NCBI GenBank assembly: GCA_034096865.1
Contig: JAWQFJ010014682.1
Span: forward strand, 1-64,000
Length of the DNA: 64,000 bases
DNA from: Theodoxus fluviatilis
Taxonomy: Eukaryota; Mollusca; Gastropoda; Cycloneritida; Neritidae
Reading direction: 5' to 3'
The notes beneath the pieces are model-generated. The model was not told where the DNA came from, ran no database searches, and was given only the letters and a program-made list of their open reading frames with translations. The translations under genes were made by a program, and so were the position numbers. Below, piece after piece: positions 26,501 through 39,070 of the stretch. Within the stretch, counting starts at the first letter, position 1; the number at the start of each line of letters is the position of its first letter.

Positions 26501-27333
26501 AAAGAAATGCTTTACACATTTTTCCTACCAAAATACATGTGACCTTGACCCAAGGTCAAGGTCATCCAAGGTCATGCAACACAAAGCTGTTAATTCAAGA
26601 CATAGGAAGCACAATGGTGCTTATTGGCACTTTCTACCATGAGATACAGTCACTTTTAGTGGTTCACTACCCCATTTTGGGCACATTTCATAAGGGTCAA
26701 AGTGACCTTGACCTTGATGATATGTGAACAAATGTGTCTCATGATGAAAGTATAACATGTGCCCCACATAATTATTAAGTTTGAAACAGTTATCTTCCAT
26801 AGTTCAGGGTCAAGGTCACTTCAAAATATGTATACAATCCAACTTTGAAGAGCTCCTGTGACCTTGACCTTGAAGCAAGGTCAACCAAACTGGTATCAAA
26901 AGATAGGGCTTGCTTTGACCTATATACCACTTGTAGCTAAGGTCGCCATTCTCAATAACGTGGGAGAAAATTGGGAAAATGTGAAAAATGACTGTTTTTG
27001 AGACCACATTTATGGCTCCTGTGACCTTGACCTTGAAGCAAGGTCAAGTCACTATGTATTTTTTTTGAGGCCTTGTCATCATACACCATCATGCCACATT
27101 TGGTGTTGATAGACTTAATAGTCTCCGAGAAAAATCCAACGTTTAAGTTTTTTACGCCCGGACGGACGGACGGACGCCCGGACGGACGACACGGCTCAGT
27201 ACATAGACTCACTTTTGCTTCGCATGTGAGTAAAAAATTACCAGAGACAGACAGGCAGATAGACAGACAGACATGCAGACAGACAGGCAGATAGACAGAT
27301 AGATAGACAGACAGACAGACAGGCAGATAGACA

Positions 27334-27384
<51 letters not shown>

Positions 27385-30300
27385 CTGGATGGATGAAGAA
27401 ACAGATGTACAAACGAACAAGCAGAGGGATGAAAAGCACCCTTACATTTTCCCTCATCCACATGTTTGCACATGTACAGCAAACTCAAGAGCAAGAACAC
27501 CTGAATTAAAAAATCACCCAAACATGTCTCGAAAAATATCCCTTGATAAACATGCATCACAAGCACGTACCTCTTCCGTCAAAAACGCCTAGCTTTTCCA
27601 CACCTTCAATCTGTCCTTCATTCTTTCCATGTGCTAATCATCACAGTCGACCCATCTCCCACTCTGATCATCTGCAACGCAGCCCTCACGTCACTCACTG
27701 CATGCCCACACTGTCCCCAGCAATCCCCATCCACCGCTGTTTCCATCTCTCGCCCCCAATGTCTTCCTCTACACCTCATTGTGGTGTGGACAGACATGTG
27801 ATTTGGTACCTCAAGCTTCCAGGGAAACAGTTGGATTACATGCACCATAGCATTCTCTCAGGATGCCACCACTTCCCTCAAACTCCAGCTCCTGACCCCT
27901 GACTCTGCTGCCAATGCCATGACCTTTTAACCCCCCACCCCTCTATCCCCACTGCCTACCTTCACACATCATCATGGTAGTGGGCTGACTGACTACCATT
28001 GCATCCCTGGCCCCCAACTCAGCTGCCACGACCTCTTACCCTCCCATCCCTGACCCCCCACTCTGCTATCATGACCTCTCACCCCCCACCTTTTGCCTAC
28101 ACATCATCATGGATCATGGTAGTGGACTGACCACCATCCCATCCCTCTAGCCTCTGGGAAAGAGCTAGATGACAGAAGGATGCCGCCATACTACTTCCTT
28201 CTGCAGCCCTCACTTCCTCAGTGCCACCTCTGCCATCCCGTCTTCTGCTGACACCACACATCTTCCCCAGCTGCCTTCTTCCGTGCCAAATCCTGATTGT
28301 GGATTGAGCATCATGGTGTACTCCTAGCTCCCAGGGAAATGGAAATGAGTGGATTACAGAAAAAAGGCACTGGGGCATTGTCTCGTCTGTTATCTTCGTT
28401 TCTGAAAAATGCCCAGACAACTGCCATACAAAAGTTCTACTGCCACCACTTACCTTTCTCCATTGCCTTGAGGTTCCTCCTAACCTAATCACATCTCTAG
28501 ACAGGCTGTCATCCAGAGCCTCAGGCAGGGAGGGGGAATGACTGGATTACTGAAGCATGCCACTGTGCCATTGTCTCTTGCACCCTCTCTCACTTCCCCC
28601 AAACCCAGTCTTCTTCTGCCAACACAACCCCCTGCTGCCATCAGCTTTCTTACCCCACTGCCTTCTGTCCAAGTTTATTGATTTTGTGGACAGATTTCCA
28701 CATCCACTGCCTACTTTCGTTTCTCATTGTTGCTGTAGACAGACCACCACCTTGTCACTCTAAAGCCTCCAAGGAAACAGCTAGATGTCTGGTGGATCCC
28801 ACTGCTCCGATATCTCTTCCACTGCCCTCACTTTTCCTAACCTTTGACCAGTGCCATCCCCAACCTCTGCTGGCACTATCTCTCTTCTTCAGTTTGCTTC
28901 TTCCACATTTAATTATGGTTGCGGACAGACCACCATCTCATACCTCTAGCTTACAAGGCTCTCACTTTTCCCAATCCCCGACCTCAGTCATCCCCAACTT
29001 CCATTGCCACTTCCTTTCTTTCCTTTGTAGCTTTCCCCCACACCTCACTGTGGATGTGGGCAGACCACTATCTGGTACCTCAAGCCTCAAGGGAAACAGC
29101 TGGATTACATGAGCACACCATCGTGACACTCATGCTGATTTCACACCTTCCTCTGCTGCCATCATCACTCTTCCTAAGCCGCCTTCCTCCACACCTCATC
29201 CTGGTTGCAGACAGACCTGAAGTGGGGACTGGAGAGGGCTGAGAGAGACTGTCCTCAGAGGCCAGAGCTTCAGACCTCCAGGTGGAGGGAGATCCTTCTG
29301 CCTTGACCACGCCTTCAGGTGCTTCAGAATACTGAATGAGCCAGCGCGGGTGTCCGGGATGGACCTTGGCCTGGTGGGTGCTGGCTACCTCCCTGTGGAG
29401 TGGATGATACACAGGTTGTCATACAAAGCAGGATGTATCACCCAGTGACAAATAGAAACTGTAGTTGAGTGAAGCAGAAATGCTGGCTTTCTGAGCTCAA
29501 TGCATGTCACGGACAATAACTGGCATATGCGTATACATGCACATTCACTTATACACACCTATACACATCAATACACACACACACATACACACAGGCGCAC
29601 ACACACACAAAATAAAAAGTAAATCCATATACTTAACTTTCACCTCCAAGCTTCTAAACTTAAGTACATAATCTAATTTCAACTTCTAAATGGCCAATTT
29701 CCTTCAAATGAAACTTCTAGAAGCTTAGAATTCTCATCCCCCAAACCAGCCTACCAATATTTTGTCACACTTCACTTTGAATCCAGACATTGACATTTTT
29801 CCATTTCCCCCTGGACATGGGGCAAACAATTTTGAAGAGACGCCCATCTTAACTTGGACACCAAGGGACACAGATCTAACCATGACTATGCTACCAAGAA
29901 TAGATGCAATTAAATCCCCATCTTACAACTACTGCTTCCTCCTTCATTCCAGAACTTAGATGATCCAATAGTCAGAAGATGAATTTTGTGCTTATTTAAC
30001 CTCACCAACCATTCCAATCCCTACTCGATCATAACCAGAAATAATGTTTCATCTGAGCTCAGAAAAGACTCTTTGAACTGTGACTAATCTACCTCAACAT
30101 TCAAACTCACCACAAATTCAAGCTCTCATCTGGAAGTAGTCCAACCAAAAGCATCCTAACACACTGGACACATAGCTCACGCACCAGCCAGCCCCACACC
30201 TAATGGCTTACCTGTGGAAGTAGCGGGCCGTGCAGTAGGCACACAGGAAGGTCTTGACCAGGTGGGACTTGAGGTGGGACTTGATGGCCTGAACCAACGG

Positions 30301-33169
30301 GCTCTGGAATGGGCATCGCTTGCAGTTGAAGGTCTTCTTATCGTCCACCACCACCTCTTCATACATGTCATCCTCCTTCACTGTCAGCTCCCAGACTGGC
30401 CCCGTGAACCTGGTCACAACGCCCTTCATGTTGGCAATGAAGCCCGTCTCTGCATCCCGCCACAGCAGCTTGTTCTTGCGATGCTCCTTCACGTGGTGGC
30501 GCTTCAGGTTCTGGAAGCAGGTCCTCTTGGTTGAGCAGAGGGTGCACTCAAATATGGACACTTGAGCTGGGTCTTCACCCTCCATGTCATCCTCATCGGC
30601 AACACCACTCGAGTCCAGGCTGGTGTCCACTGTGGCAGTGACCACAGCTGCCGGAACAGGTCTTGAGGTCGATGCCTTTGGCTGTGGCTGCTTCCCGCCT
30701 TTTTTTGTAGGACTCTTCCTCTTCTTAAGGTTGATCCTCCCGTCCTCCACCATTTTGCTGACTTTCTTTTCCATCTCCTCTTCCCTCTCATAGATGAAAT
30801 CTACATTGTGATCAACTCGCTTGGCGTGCTTTCGCATCTGATCCGGAGAAGGGAAATCCCGCCCACAGGTGGTGCACTTGTAGGGTTTGTAGTTCATGTG
30901 GCGGTTGTAGTGGTAGCGCATCCTCGTCAGCTGCCGTGTCCTGATGCCACAGAAGGTGCACTCGAATCTCAGCGGCCGGCCATCCTTTGTGTGGGACTGC
31001 ATCACGGAGCTGAACTGTTTCCTCTTGGGCTTTTCAGGTTCCTTGGGCTCGCAGCGGTGCTTCCTCATGTGGAACCTCAAGGCGACTTTTGACGAAGAGA
31101 GGAAAGGGCAGTAAGGGCAGCAGTGGTTCTCCTCCCGCTCACGGTCAGCAAAGCTAGGCCTGGTGGTCGGTCTGGTTCCCAGCCAGTCCAGTTTTGGGAA
31201 CTTGGGGTCCAGCCCACTTTCATGACCTGCTTCATGGGTCCTCTTCCGAGAAGAGCTGTGGGAAGCAAAGGAATCTCCCGGAATGTTGTTGTCCATCTGT
31301 TCCCCGTGGTTCTCCGTCGTGTGCTGGGAAATCATTTCAGCATCATTCGTTTCAAAGCTGCAGTAGGCGCAAGCAAACATGGCCATCCTAGGAGAACTTT
31401 GACCCTTTGAAGAAGCTTCAGGTGAAGATACAGATTCCTCTGCCCTGATTCTCTGGTCACTGTGGACTTCCTGCATGTGTTCTTTCAAGAGAAGAGAGCT
31501 GAGGGTTTTGTACCCACACAGACTGCATTGCTTCTCGGTGTAGCCCTCGTGCACTCGGAGGATATGGCGCTGAATGTTGGACCGGTGGAGGGACTCGAAC
31601 TGGCATTTTTCGCAGTGAAACTTCCTTCCAGTATGGATGATCCGTATGCTGGTAACAACGTCCAGACGTTGCTTCTTGGGCCTTCCAGCTGGTGGATATC
31701 GCGAACCCTTGCTGCCGGAGGATGAGGGGGATGCCGGGGATGGAGGCTCTGCCACCTTCTTCTTCTGCCAGAACTTGGAAACGACAAGGTGACCTGTGCT
31801 GTTGTTGGACTCGCCGCTTTCAGACATGGAAGCGTTGAGCTTGTTGATGTCAGGTTTGATATCCTCGCTCGTTGACCCATCTTTGGAGGAGCTCGGCGTT
31901 TGCTTTCTTGGCTGAGCTCTCATGAACTCCTCAACCGCTGCCTTCACGTCTACATCCCTCTCGATCCCCCTCGCGTTCTCCCCTTTGTGGTTATCGGCGA
32001 TGTGGGAGGAGATCTGATAGCGCTCGTACCCCACGTAGGAGCACAACGAGCACTGGAGGATGGGAAGCCGGAGGTGCTTCATGAGGATATGTCTGTGCAT
32101 GGGGTAGCGCTTGGGGAACTGCAGGCTGCAATGTTTGCACTTCAGCGAGCCTTTTGAGCCTTCGATCAGAAAGGGAAGCAAGGCAGCGTGGAGCGAATCC
32201 TTTCCCAGCTGGAAAGGCTCACTGCCAGAACTGGCTGATAAACGACTTGCTCCAGGGCCTCTGGCCTGTTTCGAGGGTGGAGGGCGTGCTGAGGATGATC
32301 TGGTGAGCAAAGTAAGCAAGCTGGAACCCTGGCGCTTCTGTGCCTTCTTTTCGGATGATGAGGTCAGCGAGTACTTCGTCAGGGAACCGTGGCGTTCCAG
32401 CAGACACGTGACCTTTTCTATGAAGTTTACCCTGAGAGTGTCGGCCTGGATGGCCTCATTTTTGTGCTTGGCCAGAATGTGGTCGATGATCTGGTTCTTC
32501 TCTACGCCTTTGAACATGCAGTAGTGGCACTTGAGCAAGGACACTTTGAGGTGGTGTGTGAGCAAGTGGCGGTGGATCGCAAAGCGACGCTGAAAGTCGG
32601 CAGCGCACAGGAGACAGCGGCAGTGACCCATCTCTGTGGTCTCGTACAGACATGCCAGACTTTCGTTTAGCTTGTCACTCCCGAGACTGTATGACGAATC
32701 CTTCCCGGGCGTTTCTGCTTTCTTAGACTCAACGATGGCCTGATTCTCCTCTGGCAGGTGGACAATGGGTGAGGGTGGTGCTGATGAGGCTGCAGCTTGA
32801 GAAGAAATAGGGATTGCATTAATATGGGGCAGAAACTCTTGCACCCGTGCGTCAATGTCGACTTGGAGGAATTTGACCTTGACTGGGCGACCTGGGTGAT
32901 TTTTCTTTACGTGATTGACGATCTTGTACTTCTGGAAGCCGGAGTAGTCACAGTGTGCACATTGGCACAGCTGTAGGTCCAGATGCTGCATGATGTGCAC
33001 ATGCATGAAGTACTTTTTGGTGTGCGAGGTGTTGCAGAGTAAGCAGTGGAAAGTACAGCTCATCATCTCGTCGCCTATCGTCTGGTACAAAGGACTGATC
33101 TTCTCATCCAGCAAAGCACTGCCCACTGTAAAGAGATCACCACGTCCTTTGCCTTTTCGACTTTGTTTT

Positions 33170-33207
<38 letters not shown>

Positions 33208-36200
33208 GGGAGGAGGAGCAGGAGCAGGAGCAGGAGCAGGAGGAGGAGCAGCTTCTGGCGGATGCCCAAGGTCTTGGTAAGCTCTTGGTATGGCATTCTG
33301 TGGGATGAGGGTTATTTCTGGGTGCTGTTTTTGCACGTGAAGCATGATGTTGCGGCGGAAGAAACTGAGATACTTCCTGCATTTGGGACATGGCACAGAA
33401 CCAGAGAAGACCTGTTTATCTGGGATGACCAAGGCTTCGTCCTTGAGACCTGGTGTTCCCTCAAGATCCTGGGACACGTCCACAAAGTTTGTTGACATTT
33501 GGTAGAGCCGGCCATTGGGGGTCCTGCGACCCATCAAAAGGACATTTTGGTGCAGGGTAAGGCAGTGACCTCTGAAACTGTCAAGGCCTTGATACATTTT
33601 GTAGCAGATCTGGCACAGGTATGCTGTGTCTTTCCCTTCGTCTGTGCCGGGAAGGATGATAATCCAAATAGGCTGTTCGTCCCGAGCTGTGGACTGCTGC
33701 GGCTTCTGAACTAGACGTGGAAGTGGAGCTGTAGGCACGACTGGGGACGGAGAATCAAGGGTCTTGACATCCAGAGAGAGGAGCTTTTTGATGAGGCAAG
33801 AATCCCTTGTGGGGTGCCTCTCCTTCAGGTGGTAGCTGATGATGTCCTTGGAAGTGGAGGACGTCGTGCAGTACTTGCAGGTGAACATAGTCAGCGTGAT
33901 GACCCCTGCGTCTGTATGCGTCCGGATGTGATCCTTAAGGCAGGACTGCTTTGGGAACAGATACTGGCAGATGGGGCACTTGAATCGATGTGACGGCGTC
34001 TCGGGGTTTCCCCCAGATGAAGGGCTTGCAGAGTTGGCTAGAGCAAGTAGTTTTTGCCGCTCGATCTCCTGAGGAGCCAAGTGAGAGACATTGCCTTCTT
34101 TCATGCTGATCCTGGAAGATTGGTCCACAGTGTCAATGTGATGCTCTCGTCGGTTGTGAATCTCCATGCTGATCTGAGACCTGGTCTTGAAATCACAGTG
34201 ATCACACATGAGCACCGCGGTGTGCAGAGTCTCTTCGACAATGTCAAACATGTCTCCCTCGTTGGGCAAGAAGTCATGGTTGATATTCGTCTTGCGGATG
34301 TGATGGAGCATCATGAACCGCTGGTTCGTGTCAAAGGAACACTGTTTACACTTGTATCGGTGGAACTGGATCGAACCAGGGTGACTCTGAATGTGGTGCT
34401 TGAAGCTTTCAAAGTCACCAACGTTCTGGGGGCAGTACATGCAAACGAATCTCTGCTTCTTGGAGGCAGGAACATTGTGGCAGGATGCATGGTTGTTCAT
34501 CTGCTTTGTGTCCTTTGCCACAAATGTACATTGCTGGCAGCAAAGAAGGCCTTGAGTGCCACTAGCGCCTGCTGGCTGAGCAGATGTTTCCTGGTGAGTT
34601 CCTGAGCTGCCATTCCCCTCAGAGATTCTAAGAGCAGCATCATAGCCATGGTCAATCTTCTCCTTCTTCACATTCACAAGGTGGGCAGACGTGATGAAGC
34701 AATCAGGAAGATATGCAGGGTCCGATTGTCTTGCAGGAGGGGCAGAAAACAAAGCTTCCTGACCATTCAGCGCTCTGGAGACACTAGTGGCGAAAGAAGC
34801 AGCAGGATGCGGCAACACGTGAGACGGGAAAGGGGTTTCAACTGGCTTTGGCTGGGGGAAGTAGTTGTTCATCTTTCGCTCTCGACACAGGAGTTGCTTT
34901 CCGACAGAGACCATCTTGGCCTTTCCTGGATGGTAGACAGCAATGTGCTTGAGGATTTCCCTCCGCTGGGACCCCTTGGCCGAACAGTGGGGGCAGCTGA
35001 CCACGTTCAGCAAGTTGACTTCAAAGTGCCTGATGAGATGCTCAAGGGACCGGAAGTAGTCCTCGCATTCCCTGCACATGAAGTACGTCAAGTTCGGATG
35101 ACAGATCTCCATGTGGCTGACCAGATCTTGAGTAAGGTTCGTCCCGAACCTGCAGGCGTCCGCCCCACACAGATACAGAGGTGTCTTCTTGAAGTTTGTC
35201 ACGCCATGGTTGGACATGTGGCGTAGAAGGCTGTCATCGTTTATCATCATGCAGCCACAGTGGTAGCAGTGGTAGAGCTTCTCATCGAGGTGGTTTAACA
35301 GCATATGCTCCCTAAAGTCTCCCGACAAGACGCTGCTAAATGGGCAGTGACCAAATCCACACACGTAGAAATTCTCCATCACTGGGACGACTGTTGGCGG
35401 TGGGTCAGCCAGACGGGGAGGCTGTGATGTTAGTGAGGAAGAAGAAGCTGTGTCGGTGGTGGCCTTGAAGTCTCCACTGGATTCATAAGACTCCCCTACA
35501 GTTTGGGGTGGAAAGTCCAATTTATCAGGGGAAAGAGATGCCTCGTCTTCCCTCTCTGTGGCAGCATGTTCTGTAGGGTGCGAATCATCTGAACTTGCAT
35601 GCTTTGAAGGAGGAGCATTGCTCCTTAGAGTTTTCTCTCCAAGCATATCATCTTCCCACTGAGGCAAGCCATCATTGCCAGTTTCTTGAGATCCACCTTC
35701 AGCTCCGTCAGCAGCAGACTGTAGAGAAAAAGATGCTACAATTTTCAGTCCAACATCATCATCAGAGTCATTGGTGTTGGCTGGCTCCTCTGAATGTTCT
35801 GTCACATGGTCGCTGCTGGCAGAATCCTCTGCCCCCTTTGCATCTTTCTCTTCTTCATTTGCAGGTAATTCAGCAATGCCTGCGTTCTCAGCATTTGCTG
35901 ATGGACTTACAGACAGACTTGATTGTACCTGAGGACCAAACATTGAAAGCATCATAAGCATGTGCAGAGTGCACTTTCTGATAGACTGTAAAGAGACACG
36001 TCAAACAGTTATTTATTCCACAGGTTTCTGTATCTCACAGAGCAGATGCAGATTTATCTGGGTACATGCCAAAGAGGAGTAAGTCTCCAGACAAAATCAT
36101 AGCTTTGGACACATCTGAAGAGAAGCATTCACTTAGAATGGGGCTTGCTAACATCCTCCAATTGAAGTTGCATGTTTCTGCATCAAATCTTGGGGTAACA

Positions 36201-38974
36201 ACTACAGGAAAATATCTACAACTGTAATTACCACATGTTATATAAATAAATGCTCATGCTCATGTGCACATCAGTGGAAGATGAATAGTGCTAGAGATGG
36301 AATGGTGCAAAAGGCATGATACGGAGAGACTAATTTGGTCTGCATGTTGCAGTCCTGGATAACTGCAAGAAGGGGCGTGTATAGATCTAATTCCGGTCTT
36401 CTTGAATTTCAAAACCTTTTTCAAATTTGGCTGTGAGTTGGACATTTTGCTGTGATTTGTATCAATCAACTGAACAAGTAATAATGATCACCATTCAAGT
36501 TTAACAAATTTAATGGACACTTTTTGTGCTCACCAAAAAGATGCCTAAGAGTATTTGTGGCTTAGAAATCCAGAACCAGGGAAATATATAACAAATGACC
36601 AAGAAGGCTTTGACAGCTCAGATCAGCCTGTCATTTTGAAACTGACTCCATGCTGGATCATTCTGAGGGCATTACTTCACTCTACATCAAAGTGGCAGTG
36701 CTTGGGACGGCCCCTGGCTTCACTGGAATTGGCCCCAAAAGCCCAGCAGCCAGGGCTGTCAGATGACAAGGGGAGCATTGATCCACCCCTGCCCACGGTG
36801 TGCATACACTCCTTTGACATCCTGCACAGTGCTAACCTCATTCTTCCAAGCCTGAATCAGAGAATTAGAAAAAGAAAGAATGTTGTGGAAAAAAGGAAGA
36901 ACTGAGGATCAGTGCTTGAGCCTTGGATGAATATAGCAAGACAGACGGGATGGGAAGGAAGGAGATAAGGTACTGCTACTTGAAGGATGAAGAATGTTAC
37001 TCTCTAGATTCACTTTGGTGGGCATCAGTAAAAACTTTCTGTACAGCCAAGGAGTTTCCCAGGTGTTCTGCCTTCCAGTTCTTTTGAATACCACTGAATT
37101 TGAAGTTGTGCCTTCATCACAACTCCATAGCATGCAGGGCTGAACATTAAGGACAGCCTAACTGGCCCAGGGCAGGAGGAACTAGGCATCAGGCAGGCTA
37201 CAGGCGTGGTGAAGCTGTCTAACCCCACCAGGTTAATTTTCAAGATACAAACTATAAAAACCTTTCATTTTTTGTTTCTTTCTGGATTCATGTCAATCAG
37301 GTTGTAGGGTCCCTCTGCTCAGGACTACCCTGGGGCCAGACTCTTGACAGATGGTGGGAAGGAAGACAGAGGATGAAAAGGCCAGCAAGAGAGTGAGATC
37401 TTCGAAAGAAAGTCTGTTGCTGACATACAAAATCTGCTGGTGTTGTCACTGTGTCCTGAATAGTGCCTGAACTTAGAAGGGAAAACTATATAGATCTATA
37501 TTATTATATGGGGTATGTTGCATGCATGTACACATTCTTGTACCAGTTATACAACATCTGATAACTTTTCATGGTAATGTATGGAATTCTATGTCAAATT
37601 AGAAAATCGTTCTTGAGTTGACAATTTCATTCCTGTATTCTGCACAGGAGGTGTTTTCCTGTTTCCAAGTAGAAGGTGATAAATCTGATAAGCAGATACG
37701 TTGCATTCTTTCTGTAATCCGTTCATTGCATCAATGAATGGATTTGTGTGTGTGCGAATGTTACAATAAAAAGGTGGTTTAGGCAACAGGTTTTGGGCAA
37801 GTAAATGTCATTTCAACCTGCCTGGCACCAAACATTAATGTTCAGCCCTCCAATGCAACATCACATTTGATCAAACAACCCAGAAAGGTCGAGCTGACAA
37901 TACAAATGTTGATTCTCAATTCAAAAAGACTATATGTGACCAGCCACGACAAAACCAGTGCTAAGTCATTTTTTTGACAAAATAGGGTTTTAATACTTTT
38001 GAATTCTGCATTCATTTCTGTTTGTTTTGATATAAGCATGAACAATGTGAGTTAATTAGAACAGGAGTTACAGGCATTTCAAGTTGGGTACTGAAGCAGC
38101 GGTCATTTTGAAAAAATGGTCTCAAAAGATTTTCCCTCTTCAGACATTAAACACCTTAGCAACGGTATTTCAAACTCCGTTTCTAAAAATAGCCGACCTT
38201 ATTTTTCTTCGACATCCACAGAGCGGGAACGCCGAGAGAGCGGCCTTTCTAACGGTATATAACATGAAGGGGTTCTGCAAGGGTTTAGGTGTGTTTATTG
38301 CGGCTAAAATGAGGCAATTAATGCTAATTACAGGGAGCTTTTGAAACAATGCATAAGACAAAAGTCTTTATTTTACCATCAAAATATAATTCTTCAAAAT
38401 GTTTCCTTTACTGGCATGATAGTTTGAACCATGTAGAATCTATTTTTATCAAAAAGTGAAAATCACCCAGATTGACCCTCCCTGCCTTTTCTCAGACTTA
38501 GCGCAAAATAGGGCCGCGCGACTTAGCACTGGTTTTGTCGTGGCTGGTCACATATGTTCAATACATGTAGCAGACATACCTTTGTTTAAAAACCAGGATA
38601 TTGAACCATCTCATTGTCTATAGATCTCAGTTCTTCTGTTTCAAACACATCACTACATCAGCATTCATGAGCAGTATATCTTGTTTTCAATTTGAGCAAT
38701 GTTCATGCATTCAGTGCTGACCAGGGGCTGTGAGACACTTGAAACTCATGCTAGTTCAAGAGAACACTTCACACTTGATCAAGCTCTAGCTGTGTTTACA
38801 GGTCAAGCTGCAAAGCCATCTCAATGACAACTTTGATTCTCCCAATCTGCAGTAAGAAGAGGTAACTTTTCCCTCCTGTTCTGATTATCATTTGATGCAA
38901 AGTGATAGACTGGATCACAATCCCAAATTCTTGTGTCTGGTTTCTTTGTATACATGTCACATGAGCTACAATGG

Positions 38975-39070
<96 letters not shown>

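Larger units (their letters stand above)
13624..29216 (-). other. Last, 15.6-kb intron of the zinc-finger gene
   Basis: Phase-1 intron running from GTCTGT at 29216 to TTTCAG at 13624. It is loaded with repeats, listed separately: an AC microsatellite, SINE pieces, a diverged foldback element, a small MITE, a long purine tract, GA microsatellites, a TTAA-flanked element, one TCAAGGTCA-rich element and a degenerate tandem array. Stretches 14.6-16.4 kb, 20.4-22.1 kb and 22.5-23.3 kb show no recognised gene; the short frames there are broken and unlike any family recognised. Confidence 0.75.

Noticed and set aside
26448..26642. 64-codon frame repeated in the three TCAAGGTCA-rich elements
   Set aside because: The frame has no recognised domain and largely translates the repeated AAGGTCA motifs; conserved only because the element copies are similar.
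27209..27566. Cys/Val- and Cys/Leu/Ser-rich frames
   Set aside because: Translations of AC and AGAC/AGAT microsatellites.
13613..30212. Direct splice from the main finger exon to the last exon
   Set aside because: At the main acceptor it gives an immediate stop. At an acceptor 10 nt further in it keeps frame but leaves the split finger without histidines; the exon at 29217-29392 solves both.
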